The notes beneath the pieces were generated by a model that made no database searches, was not told the DNA's origin, and saw only the letters and a list, made by a program, of their open reading frames with translations. A stretch of DNA of 64,000 nt from Mycobacteroides sp. LB1 (GTDB lineage: Bacteria > Actinomycetota > Actinomycetes > Mycobacteriales > Mycobacteriaceae). The translations under genes and the position numbers were made by a program. The stretch lies in the NCBI RefSeq assembly GCF_013449725.1, contig NZ_JACCFF010000006.1, positions 62,001-126,000 of the forward strand, in the 5' to 3' direction. This document shows positions 26,883 to 34,483 of this stretch, piece by piece (the stretch's first letter is position 1; each line of letters opens with the position of its first letter).

Positions 26883-27770
26883 CTACCCTTCGATGACCTT
26901 CTGATCCAGGACTCGCTTGGACGGCACCATGATGATCGACTTCGAGTTGTCGCGATCGCGGTACGCCGACTCCAAGATCGACGGGATGCTTTCGAGCTTG
27001 CCGTGCACGCTCATCAGCTGTTCAAGGATTGAGATCCGCTGCTGGCCAACCTCTTCCACGGAGCGACGGGCCTGCTCCAGGCGACGTTCGATCTGCTCGT
27101 CGGCTAGCCGCAGGCGGCGATCTGCCTCGTCCCTGGCATCGGTCAGCCGCTTCTCGCACTCGGCCTGGATGCTGCGCCGCTGCTCGTCGACGGCCGACTG
27201 GGTCTCGGTGCGCAGCTTGGTCAGCTCCTCGTCCAACTCCGTCTCTGCCTTGTCGCGCCGCTTGTTCTCGGCGGCGCGCAGCCGCTCAGACTCGCTTACC
27301 GCCTGGGCGACAATCTGATTGGCTTCCTCACGAGCCCGCGCCATGACCTCGGTGTACTCGGTCTCCAGGGCGCTTTGCCGTGCCGCCATATCGGCGAGCA
27401 TTTCCTTGTGCTTGGTGCGCATGGCTTCGGCATCGGACTTGGCGGAGGCGACCAGGGCGGCCGACTCGGTGCGCGCCTCGCTCTGCATCTCGGAGACCTC
27501 GTCGACGGCGATGCGGAGCATCTTGGCCATCCGGTCGGTCATCGCATGTGCTGACGGTGAGGTGTCGCTGAGAGTGGACACCTCGCCCTTCAGTGAGGTG
27601 ATCTGATTGGTGGAGTCCTCGAGTCGGCTCTTCAGCGTCTCGACATCGTTCAGCCCCGACTGGTGCATGATCGTCAGCCGGCTGATGTACTCGTTGACCT
27701 CAATCGGGTCGTACCCGTTGCGGGTACGGGTGAAGTTCCGAGTGGACTCATTGGTGGTGGTCGCGGTCAC
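26883..27770 (-). CDS. DivIVA-like coiled-coil protein
   Basis: Protein of 295 aa, nearly all coiled coil. The N-terminus has a DivIVA-type membrane/pole-binding motif (FTRTRNGYDPIEVNEYISRL) with the conserved GYDPxEV(N/D)EY core. A long heptad region follows with many Glu, Arg and Ala residues (for example AMRTKHKEMLADMAARQSAL). Such proteins organise polar growth or septation in actinobacteria (Wag31 group); this one is not Wag31 itself because the N-terminal motif differs and it lacks the ftsZ-sep locus context. The GTG start at 27770 puts this motif at residue 13. It is convergent with ldtB. Confidence 0.78.
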   Translation of the reverse strand: MTATTTNESTRNFTRTRNGYDPIEVNEYISRLTIMHQSGLNDVETLKSRLEDSTNQITSLKGEVSTLSDTSPSAHAMTDRMAKMLRIAVDEVSEMQSEARTESAALVASAKSDAEAMRTKHKEMLADMAARQSALETEYTEVMARAREEANQIVAQAVSESERLRAAENKRRDKAETELDEELTKLRTETQSAVDEQRRSIQAECEKRLTDARDEADRRLRLADEQIERRLEQARRSVEEVGQQRISILEQLMSVHGKLESIPSILESAYRDRDNSKSIIMVPSKRVLDQKVIEG

Positions 27771-28440
27771 GGGTACCCCTTGAAAACAGGTATGGAAGTA
27801 GTGGGAAGGCGTTAGCCCGCGAAGAGTATTACACGCGTGCCCACTTCACGTATAGCAGTGTTGGTAAATAGTGGTGCGCTGCGTTGCCAGATTGCCCACC
27901 TCTGACATGCCTGGTCATAGCGCTGATATTGGTCGGCGTGTTCAAGAGTGATCAGGGTCAGCATGATGGATACGGATTCGCCACTACTGGCGGGGTTTAC
28001 GGGTTGAATTTGCTAGCTATTTCTGGCAGAGATCACTGTGGGCGTATGAGGTCGGTACCGTCTGGTTTGCCATAGGCACGGTTTCAGAACGTGCGGCCTA
28101 TAGAGGTCGTTTCCTGAAACCGATCTTGATTGCGCGAGGCCGGGTAGCGATGACGGGAAAAGCCTGATCGCGGTGTGATCGCCGGTCAAACGAAAACGTC
28201 GTCTACCTCGGTAGATGGCGTTCCTGTTGCTTGGGTGATGGTTCGATTTCTACGACCCGGGGCGTCAACGGGTCCTTGTCCACCACCGCACAGACCGAAC
28301 GCGAAATCGCGTTCTGGCCCACGCCGCCCGGCGGGATCGTGGTTCGCGATGATCGGAGGGCGTTACCGCATTCGAGTAGCCAATTGTGATATTGCACACA
28401 TGCTGTCGCTGTACACTCGAACCGCTGAAAGGAGCTCCTA
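27771..28440. other. 670-bp intergenic region before the biosynthetic operon
   Basis: No convincing gene is seen. Two open frames (27884-28075 and 28175-28441) have no Shine-Dalgarno site and no recognisable domain. G+C is visibly lower than in the flanks from about 27840 to 28200. The left part must hold the promoter of the DivIVA-like gene (minus strand) and the last 60 bases the promoter of the operon at 28441. No direct repeat of the tRNA-His 3' end and no transposase remnant was found by eye. Confidence 0.6.
28385..28417 (+). promoter_or_regulatory. CRP-like site and candidate promoter of the seven-gene operon
   Basis: TGTGA-tattgc-ACACA at 28385-28400 differs from the CRP consensus TGTGA-N6-TCACA at one of ten positions. 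TACACT at 28412-28417 fits the mycobacterial -10 pattern TANNNT. The first gene starts at 28441 after AAAGGAG. The site would centre about 30 bases upstream of the predicted transcript start, which would fit either repression or an unusual activation geometry. Confidence 0.4.
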
Positions 28441-28878
28441 GTGCGAGAGCCGGGCATGGCGTTCATTGCAGCGATTCACAAGTCGGTTGTTCTCGTGGAC
28501 GAAGAGCTCCCCATCGGCCTTTCGGCCAACGCGGTCAGCGTGATCGGAGTCTCGATGGGTCGCGCTTTGGATGGACTAGTCGGTCCGCCACTGGAGAGTC
28601 GGGACGGGCACCGGTACCCGGGGGTGGTGCTCGCGCCACTACCGATCCTGGTAGCCCCGCAGATGGAGTTACGCGCAAAATATCTTCGCGCTGCCGACGA
28701 TCCGGACATGATCGTCTTTCCGTTCAGCAACTTGGCGCAGTCCTGCAAGACCTACGACGAGTACGAGGCGCTCCTTTCGGCCGCTGACAGCGCTGAGATC
28801 CCGCTGTCAGCCGTAGGAATCGTCGGGCCACGCAAGAGCGTGAATAAGTTGGCCGGAAGCTTCTCGCTATTGAAGTAG
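28441..28878 (+). CDS. DUF2000 (PTH2-fold) protein, first gene of biosynthetic operon
   Basis: Protein of 145 aa that matches the DUF2000 family: KSVVLVDEELPIGLSANAVS near the N-terminus, GHRYPGVVLAPLPILVA in the middle, and the C-terminal signature FSNLAQSCKTYDEYEALL then VGIVGPRKSVNKLAGS. The family has a peptidyl-tRNA-hydrolase-2-like fold but no established reaction. The GTG start has AAAGGAG 6 bases upstream. The stop is 7 bases before the ligase gene, so it leads a tightly packed operon. Its position suggests either a hydrolase/transferase acting on an activated acyl intermediate or a protective function; both are guesses. Confidence 0.8.
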   Translation: MREPGMAFIAAIHKSVVLVDEELPIGLSANAVSVIGVSMGRALDGLVGPPLESRDGHRYPGVVLAPLPILVAPQMELRAKYLRAADDPDMIVFPFSNLAQSCKTYDEYEALLSAADSAEIPLSAVGIVGPRKSVNKLAGSFSLLK

Positions 28879-28885
28879 GAGCGGA

Positions 28886-30292
28886 ATGTACGCCTTCTTT
28901 CACCCAGAACTCGCAGCAGTAGCGACGCAGGTGTACGACGAACAACTCCGCTACGAGACCGGTGGGTACTCCACCACGTCCGTCGCGGCAGTTCAGCGCG
29001 ACCGATTGAAATCCGTTCTCGAGTATGCCCATTCGAATTCGACGTTCTACTCGCGTCGCCTGGACGCTTTCGTCGCCGCTCACCCCAACGGATTCGAATT
29101 GGCGGACGTTGACCATATTCCCTTCACCACCAAGGACGACCTGCGGACGGCTCGGCACGATATCGCGTCGCAGCCGCTTGAAAAGGCCTGGGTGTACTAC
29201 GAGACCACAGGAACAACCGGGCCTGCGACGCCCTGCCCGCGCAATGAGATCGACTCGATCGTCAACAACACGGCGCTCATCCTCCGCTATCGGGAGGTGC
29301 TGGCGCAGCATGGCGACGTACACATCATCGGCATCATGGGGCCAACCGAACTCCATTCCACGGGGGATACCTTCGAGGACGTCTTCCGGGCGCTCGGGCA
29401 CACAGTCGTAAAAATGTGGCCACGATCTCCGTTGGTTGGCATCGAGCGCGCGTTGAACCTGATTGAAGATTTAGGGATCACCGCATTGGTGTGTACGCCC
29501 GGCGTTGCTGTTGAACTGGCCCGACACCTGATTCGCGCAGGCGAAAGCCCGGCCAAGTTGCGGTTGAAATGTTTGTTCGCCCTCGGCGAGCTGATAACAC
29601 CGCAACTGCTGGCCAACCTCGGAACAATATGGAACACAACGATATACAACTGTATGTATGCCTCCCAGGAGGCGTCCATCCTGGCAGTGGTTTGTGCTGA
29701 CGGTAAGCAACGCACGGTCCCGCTGAACAACTACTACGAGCTGATCGACCCGGATACGACTCGCCACATCGAAGTGCCTCTCGACGGCAGCGATGCCAGA
29801 GGTGAGTTGGTCGTGACCAATCTCTATCGCGGGCAAAAGCCGCTCATCCGATACCGCACCGGGGACATGGTCGTCGCCAGCGCGACCGGCGACGGTGGCT
29901 GGGTGATCGAGCCCGTCGGTCGGGTTCGCGACACGGTAGAGCTCTGCGGCCGAAAGTTCACGGCCTACGAGATCGAAGCTTCGATCTTCGAGCACCTCAA
30001 TGGCTGCTTGGACTATCAGATCAGCGTGACGGACGGGGAAGGGGGAGAGTTCTTAGACATCGTGATCGAAATCCCTTATGCCAAAGATGATTCGCAGGTC
30101 GAACTGCTCGCGCGTCATGTCGAACTCCGCCTCGGTGTGCGCACGACGGTACGACGGGGTGAGACCGACGCACTGACCGGTACGGCCGCGATGGTCAGCT
30201 GGAAGGCCGCCCGGTTCCACGATCGCCGATCAACCGGCGTTGACGACGAACGTATTGTCGCGCAACGCCTTGCAGCGAGTCGGCGACAGTGA
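28886..30292 (+). CDS. PaaK-like adenylate-forming ligase (ANL superfamily)
   Basis: Protein of 468 aa in the phenylacetate-CoA-ligase branch. The PaaK-type N-terminal helix is RDRLKSVLEYAHSNSTFYSR. The phosphate-binding loop is ETTGTTGPATP (residues 106-116), the adenosine-Asp motif is YRTGDMV (323-329), and the hinge is GRVRDTVELCGRKF (345-358). Lys440 in SWKAARFHD may be the C-terminal catalytic lysine, although the usual P-x-x-x-G-K context is degraded. It should adenylate a carboxylic acid and pass it to CoA or directly to an amine. No carrier-protein domain is attached, and no NRPS module is nearby. It overlaps the next gene by one base. Confidence 0.85.
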   Translation: MYAFFHPELAAVATQVYDEQLRYETGGYSTTSVAAVQRDRLKSVLEYAHSNSTFYSRRLDAFVAAHPNGFELADVDHIPFTTKDDLRTARHDIASQPLEKAWVYYETTGTTGPATPCPRNEIDSIVNNTALILRYREVLAQHGDVHIIGIMGPTELHSTGDTFEDVFRALGHTVVKMWPRSPLVGIERALNLIEDLGITALVCTPGVAVELARHLIRAGESPAKLRLKCLFALGELITPQLLANLGTIWNTTIYNCMYASQEASILAVVCADGKQRTVPLNNYYELIDPDTTRHIEVPLDGSDARGELVVTNLYRGQKPLIRYRTGDMVVASATGDGGWVIEPVGRVRDTVELCGRKFTAYEIEASIFEHLNGCLDYQISVTDGEGGEFLDIVIEIPYAKDDSQVELLARHVELRLGVRTTVRRGETDALTGTAAMVSWKAARFHDRRSTGVDDERIVAQRLAASRRQ

Positions 30293-31263
30293 TGCAACGC
30301 CTCGACGGGGTGCCGGGCCTGGTCTGCTTCAACGGGCAGCTGATCCCGCGAGACGATGCGCGCATTTCGATCACCAACCAAGCCTTCAACTATGGAACCG
30401 GCGTATTCGAGGGAATTCGCGCATATACAAACCACACCCGGTCGGCGCTGAACGTGTTCCGGCTGGAAGACCACATGAATCGTCTCAAGCGGTCGGCGAA
30501 GTTGATGCGGCTCGATCTCGATCTGTCGGCCGAGGAAATGTCCACGCTCGTCATCGATCTGCTGACTGCCAACGATGCGCAACATGACACCTACGTGCGT
30601 CCGATCGTGTTCAAGTCGGCCCTACTTCCGGGAGTGGGCTTCGGGGTCCGGCTGAGCGGTGTGAGTACCGAGTTCGCGATAACGATGATTCCGATGGGCA
30701 GCTACACCAACCCGGCCGGACTGCGGTGCGCGATCAGTACATGGCGCCGTGTGCCGGACGGCGCGCTGCCCGCCTGCGCCAAGATCACCGGCAGCTACGC
30801 GAACAACGCACTTGCCATGGAAGACGCCCAATCGGCGGGTCTCGATGACGCACTGCTCCTCAACATGCGGGGCACCCTATCCGAGGCGACCACCTCGAAC
30901 GTGTTCGTCGTTGTGGGTGGGCGGCTGGTCACACCACCAGTTACCGCGGACATCCTCCCCGGGATCACACGACAAACGGTCATCGAACTGGCCGCGCAAG
31001 AACTCGATATGCCCACCCACGAAAGGGAGGTGCGACTCTCCGATCTCTACGACGCTGACGAATGTTTTCTGACCGGCACCGGCGTGGAGGTCGCGCCGGT
31101 GATCGAGATCGGCCACCGACCAATCGGTGCCGGCGTTATCGGCCCCATAACCGACGCCGTCCGCGGCGTCTATCGGGACGCAGTTCGGGGCGCACTACCC
31201 AAATATCGACATTGGATTACTTCCGCTGCAAGCCTGGCGGATCGACGATTGGTGCAGTCATGA
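30292..31263 (+). CDS. Class IV PLP aminotransferase (IlvE/branched-chain-like)
   Basis: Fold-type IV PLP enzyme of 323 aa. The signature runs NYGTGVFEGIRAY, then CAKITGSYANNALAMEDAQ with PLP Lys164, then LDDALLLNMRGTLSEATTSN and ADILPGITR for phosphate binding. Family members transaminate branched-chain keto acids or D-amino acids, or cleave aminodeoxychorismate. The housekeeping ilvE should lie elsewhere, so this copy is likely dedicated to the operon. ATG 30292 shares its first base with the preceding TGA; an in-frame GTG directly before it is the alternative. The stop overlaps the BacA-like gene by 4 bases. Confidence 0.9.
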   Translation: MQRLDGVPGLVCFNGQLIPRDDARISITNQAFNYGTGVFEGIRAYTNHTRSALNVFRLEDHMNRLKRSAKLMRLDLDLSAEEMSTLVIDLLTANDAQHDTYVRPIVFKSALLPGVGFGVRLSGVSTEFAITMIPMGSYTNPAGLRCAISTWRRVPDGALPACAKITGSYANNALAMEDAQSAGLDDALLLNMRGTLSEATTSNVFVVVGGRLVTPPVTADILPGITRQTVIELAAQELDMPTHEREVRLSDLYDADECFLTGTGVEVAPVIEIGHRPIGAGVIGPITDAVRGVYRDAVRGALPKYRHWITSAASLADRRLVQS

Positions 31264-31907
31264 ACACGACGGTGCAAGTACCCCACATCCTCGACATAGC
31301 TCTGACACCCGGCGAGGCGATGTCAATCGCGACACTCGGACCGGCCGGGACAAGTAGTGAGGCAAGCGCTCAGCATCTGTTGGACTGGGCAGCGCAAGAC
31401 CACAATGCCCGCGGCGGACCGGTCCAACTTTTTTCGACGTACGAACATGCCAAGGAAGCTGTGCTGACCGCAAGCGCAACGCACTTGCTCGTAGCGAATG
31501 CGTATCGGGAAATCAGCAAGTTTTACATGGATCCGAAGTTGAAAATTGCGGCAGCTTATCGCTTCAATACCCCGAATTACGGACTCGCCAAATGCCGCGG
31601 TGCGCAGATCCCCTCCCGCATTGTCGTCGCCACCCACCCATCGCCGATTCCGCTGATCGAAGAGCTGCTGCCGGCGGATGTAACTGTCTCTGTCGTAGTC
31701 CCCATGTCGTCCACCAGCGCCGCAGCCGCCGCCGTCGACGGCAAGGAAGTGGACGTGGCATTGACCACCGATATCGCCGCGGAGATCTACGACCTGGAGT
31801 TCATTTCGAGGACGAGGCCCATCGAAATGTTGTGGACCGTCTTCCGTCTGACCCATAACAGCGTGGAACCGCCACTGGAATCCGCGCATGCGGTGAAGGA
31901 TGGCTAA
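31260..31907 (+). CDS. BacA-like prephenate decarboxylase
   Basis: Protein of 215 aa with a single prephenate-dehydratase-type domain and no ACT domain. Recognisable elements shared with bacilysin BacA are LGPAGTSSEASAQHL (27-), NAYREISKFYMDPKL (80-), FNTPNYGLA (102-), THPSPIPLIEELL (125-) and MSSTSAAAAAV (149-). The aromatising Thr-Arg-Phe motif of true dehydratases is missing; the matching region reads RPIEMLWTVF, close to BacA. BacA-type enzymes decarboxylate prephenate without aromatisation, giving dihydro-4-hydroxyphenylpyruvate. The match is from memory of the BacA sequence. It is coupled on both sides (ATGA and TAATG). A residual dehydratase activity cannot be excluded. Confidence 0.8.
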   Translation: MNTTVQVPHILDIALTPGEAMSIATLGPAGTSSEASAQHLLDWAAQDHNARGGPVQLFSTYEHAKEAVLTASATHLLVANAYREISKFYMDPKLKIAAAYRFNTPNYGLAKCRGAQIPSRIVVATHPSPIPLIEELLPADVTVSVVVPMSSTSAAAAAVDGKEVDVALTTDIAAEIYDLEFISRTRPIEMLWTVFRLTHNSVEPPLESAHAVKDG

Positions 31908-32251
31908 TGATTCGTCACATCGTGCTGTTCAAACTTCACCCGGCGGTGACTTGGGACGAATCGAGAACCAAGCTGGCTATGGAGTATGCAAACCGCGTCG
32001 GTGACGAAGTGCCGGAATTGATGAGCTGGTATGCGGGCCGCAACATTTCGCATCGCCCTGTGGCTTACGACTTCGTCGTGATGGGCATGGTCCGAGACCA
32101 ACATGATCTGGACCGCTACCTCGTGCATCCGTTCCACCAGAAGGCCATCGAGCGCTGGCGCGAGATCAGCGATTGGGTCATTGCAGATCTGGTCGAGGAG
32201 GACGCCGTCACTCTCGTGCGAAACGGCAGAAGTCAGGGAGCCCGGCAATGA
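31907..32251 (+). CDS. Dabb (stress-responsive A/B barrel) protein
   Basis: Small ferredoxin-fold protein of 114 aa. The Dabb signature is IRHIVLFKLHPAV at the N-terminus, SWYAGRNISHRPVAYDFVV in the middle, and DLDRYLVHPFHQKAIERWRE towards the end, with the family's H-P-x-H-x-x-(A/V) run. Dabb proteins form dimeric barrels; some, such as olivetolic acid cyclase, catalyse cyclisation or isomerisation, whereas others are monooxygenases or of unknown role. Here it follows the BacA-like gene by a one-base overlap (TAATG). It takes the position a BacB-type cupin isomerase would have, so an isomerase/cyclase role is a reasonable guess. Confidence 0.82.
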   Translation: MIRHIVLFKLHPAVTWDESRTKLAMEYANRVGDEVPELMSWYAGRNISHRPVAYDFVVMGMVRDQHDLDRYLVHPFHQKAIERWREISDWVIADLVEEDAVTLVRNGRSQGARQ

Positions 32252-33264
32252 ACAGCAATGCACTGCACGCGGTCGCTGCTCCACGGTTTCTCGACTACGC
32301 CGCCGTAAGGGAAGCCCTGCCGATGGCGGTGGCGATCGACCTGATGGCAGAGGCGATGCGCAGGTACAGCTCAGGTCTGATCACTCAGCCGCTGCGTACC
32401 ATCGTGCGGCCGGAGACCGAGACGGGACTTCTCGGAGCCATGCCGTGCCATGTCGGCGGCGATGACTTCGCCGGTTTCGGGCTCAAGGTGATGGTGCTCA
32501 AACCAGAAAATCCGTCCCGCGGGCTGCCGCTGCATGTCGGTGTCGTGATGGTGTTCGACCCGCAAACCGGGTCACCGTCGGCCGTCATGGACGCAGGTGC
32601 GATCACAGAAATTCGGACCGCTGCGGTATCGGCGGTCGCCACCCGTGCCCTGTCCAGACCTAACAGCGGTGATCTCGCGATTTTGGGTGCCGGTGTTCAG
32701 GCCCGCAGCCATCTTGAGGCAATCTCGGCAGTGCGTTCGTTGCGACGGGTCCGGATCTGGAACCGGACGCTGGAGCACGCGGTCGAGTATCGGGATTGGG
32801 CCTCCACGTGGTTGGGCACACCGGTCGAGATCATGGCCGATCCGGCTGGTGCACTCGATGGAGCAGACCTCATCTGCACGACTATGGCAACCAAAGAGGC
32901 CGTCGTCCAGGCTGATTGGCTGAGTACGGGTGCGCACGTCAACGCCGTGGGTGGATCCTTCGCCGATGCCAGGGAGTTCACCTCGGAGGCCGTTGCGCGA
33001 ACGACCATATTTGTCGACAGTCGAGAATCGGCGCTTGCAGAGTCGGGCGATCTCCGGAATCCGCTGCAGGAAGGGCTGGTACAGCCCACCGATCTGGTAG
33101 CGGAGCTGGGCGAGGTGCTGCTAGGAAAGCATCCCGGCCGAACGAGGGACAGCGAGATCACTTTCTTCAAATCCCTCGGTCTCGCCGTGGAGGACATCAT
33201 GTCAGGGCTCTACGTTGCCCAAGTCTTGGACAGGTCGAGCGCGGGCACCGGAGACCAACTGTGA
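32248..33264 (+). CDS. Ornithine cyclodeaminase/mu-crystallin family NAD(P) protein
   Basis: Protein of 338 aa with the OCD fold. Lys80 in FAGFGLKVMVLKPEN and Arg in ITEIRTAAVSAVATRAL are the conserved substrate residues. The nucleotide loop is LAILGAGVQARSHLEAI (GAGVQA at 147-152), and ITFFKSLGLAVEDIMSG is the C-terminal family motif. Members include ornithine and lysine cyclodeaminases, alanine dehydrogenase, ketimine reductases and the SbnB N-substituted amino-acid dehydrogenase. The ornithine-specific Asp region is replaced by ESGDLRNPLQ, so true OCD activity is doubtful; imine reduction or amino-acid dehydrogenation fits better with two neighbouring aminotransferases. It overlaps Dabb and HisC-like genes by 4 bases each. 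Confidence 0.88.
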   Translation: MNSNALHAVAAPRFLDYAAVREALPMAVAIDLMAEAMRRYSSGLITQPLRTIVRPETETGLLGAMPCHVGGDDFAGFGLKVMVLKPENPSRGLPLHVGVVMVFDPQTGSPSAVMDAGAITEIRTAAVSAVATRALSRPNSGDLAILGAGVQARSHLEAISAVRSLRRVRIWNRTLEHAVEYRDWASTWLGTPVEIMADPAGALDGADLICTTMATKEAVVQADWLSTGAHVNAVGGSFADAREFTSEAVARTTIFVDSRESALAESGDLRNPLQEGLVQPTDLVAELGEVLLGKHPGRTRDSEITFFKSLGLAVEDIMSGLYVAQVLDRSSAGTGDQL

Positions 33265-34376
33265 GGGTTTCGACGGAGCGGGACGAGCAGGCCGGCATCC
33301 ACGGCGGATGGGAGGGGCCGGTACCACGCGCGGCATTGCAGACCGTGCCCCTCTATGTGCCGAAGCCGCCGCAACCGCGCGTCGGAGCGGAGTCGCATCG
33401 ACTGTTCCTCAACGAGAATCCCTATCCGCCGCTGCCGTCGGTGATCGCGGTGATTGCCGGCGCCGCGGCCGAGATCAACAGGTATCCGGAGATCGCACCC
33501 ACACAGCTCGTCGCGCGGCTCGCGAAACACCTCGACGTTCCTGAATGTCACGTCGTCACCGGGCCTGGGATTATGGGGATCTACCAACAAATTTCTCAGG
33601 CTGTATTGCGTCCGGGTGACGAAATCATCTATGCCTGGCCGTCTTTCGAGGCCTACCCGATTGTTACCAACGTGGCGGACTGTGTGGCACGCGAGGTGCC
33701 GCTACTTGGCGGCCGACACGACCTCGCCGCGATGGCGGCGCAGGTCACGACGCGAACTCGAGCGGTATTTATCTGCAACCCCAACAATCCCACGGGAACG
33801 GTCGTCTCGGGGAGTGAGCTCGAAGCCTTCGTTGCAGACCTTCCGAAAACGGTGTTGGTGGTGATCGACGAGGCGTATGCCGAATTTATACCGGATCATC
33901 GAGGCCCTTCGGGGGTTGACCTCTATCGCAAACATCAGAATGTCGTCGTGCTGAGAACCTTCTCGAAAGCCTATGGACTCGCGGGACTACGCGTGGGGTA
34001 CGGGCTGGCACATGAGCTACTCGCCGACGCCTTCCGGAAATGCGCCGTGCCGTGTGGCGTGAGCTCCATCGCGGTCGCCGCCGCTCTGAAATCACTGACA
34101 CTCGAGGATGAATTGTTCGAGCGCGTGCGGAAGATCTCCCTGGAACGTGACCGACTATGGAAAGTCCTCGGTGTACTGGGAATCGACACGCCACCGAGCG
34201 GCGCGAACTTCCTGTGGTTGGGCGTCGGGTCCGCAGCTGCAACGCTCAGCGCGCAACTCGAGGCGGAAGGCGTCATGGCGCGACTGATATCCGGCCACGG
34301 AATCAGGTTGACGGTGGGAAACGAGCGCAGCAACTCCCACGTCGAGCAGGTACTCACGACGATAATGGCCGCCTAG
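33261..34376 (+). CDS. HisC-like class I/II aminotransferase
   Basis: PLP aminotransferase of 371 aa in the histidinol-phosphate/aromatic branch. Visible motifs are LFLNENPYPPLPS (49-), VFICNPNNPTGT (169-), the cofactor Asp in VIDEAYAEF (201-), and PLP Lys236 in LRTFSKAYGLAGLRVGYG. Enzymes of this group transaminate histidinol phosphate, phenylpyruvate or prephenate-derived keto acids. In this operon it probably converts the dihydro-hydroxyphenylpyruvate series to an amino acid, like BacF in bacilysin synthesis (inference). The GTG start overlaps the OCD-like stop by 4 bases (GTGA). It is the last gene, 108 bases before the tRNA-His 3' end. Confidence 0.92.
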   Translation: MRVSTERDEQAGIHGGWEGPVPRAALQTVPLYVPKPPQPRVGAESHRLFLNENPYPPLPSVIAVIAGAAAEINRYPEIAPTQLVARLAKHLDVPECHVVTGPGIMGIYQQISQAVLRPGDEIIYAWPSFEAYPIVTNVADCVAREVPLLGGRHDLAAMAAQVTTRTRAVFICNPNNPTGTVVSGSELEAFVADLPKTVLVVIDEAYAEFIPDHRGPSGVDLYRKHQNVVVLRTFSKAYGLAGLRVGYGLAHELLADAFRKCAVPCGVSSIAVAAALKSLTLEDELFERVRKISLERDRLWKVLGVLGIDTPPSGANFLWLGVGSAAATLSAQLEAEGVMARLISGHGIRLTVGNERSNSHVEQVLTTIMAA

Positions 34377-34446
34377 ATAGCCAGGTGCAGCGGACGGCCT
34401 GTCGTTTGGTTTGCCTGGGTGTACGAGGTGGCAAGTGCTCGTGAAT

Positions 34447-34480
34447 ACAAAAGGTGGGAGGACAAAAATGCCCTCCCACC
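34447..34480 (-). terminator. Rho-independent terminator of tRNA-His
   Basis: On the minus strand GGTGGGAGG pairs with CCTCCCACC over a 10-base loop, and a TTTTG run follows immediately. The stem starts 4 bases from the tRNA CCA. On the plus strand there is no T-run, so it is not a good terminator for the operon ending at 34376. Confidence 0.8.
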
Positions 34481-34483
34481 TGC

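Noticed and set aside
28175..28441. An 88-codon frame just before the biosynthetic operon
   Set aside because: No ribosome-binding site, no recognisable domain, and it runs through the promoter and Shine-Dalgarno region of the DUF2000 gene.
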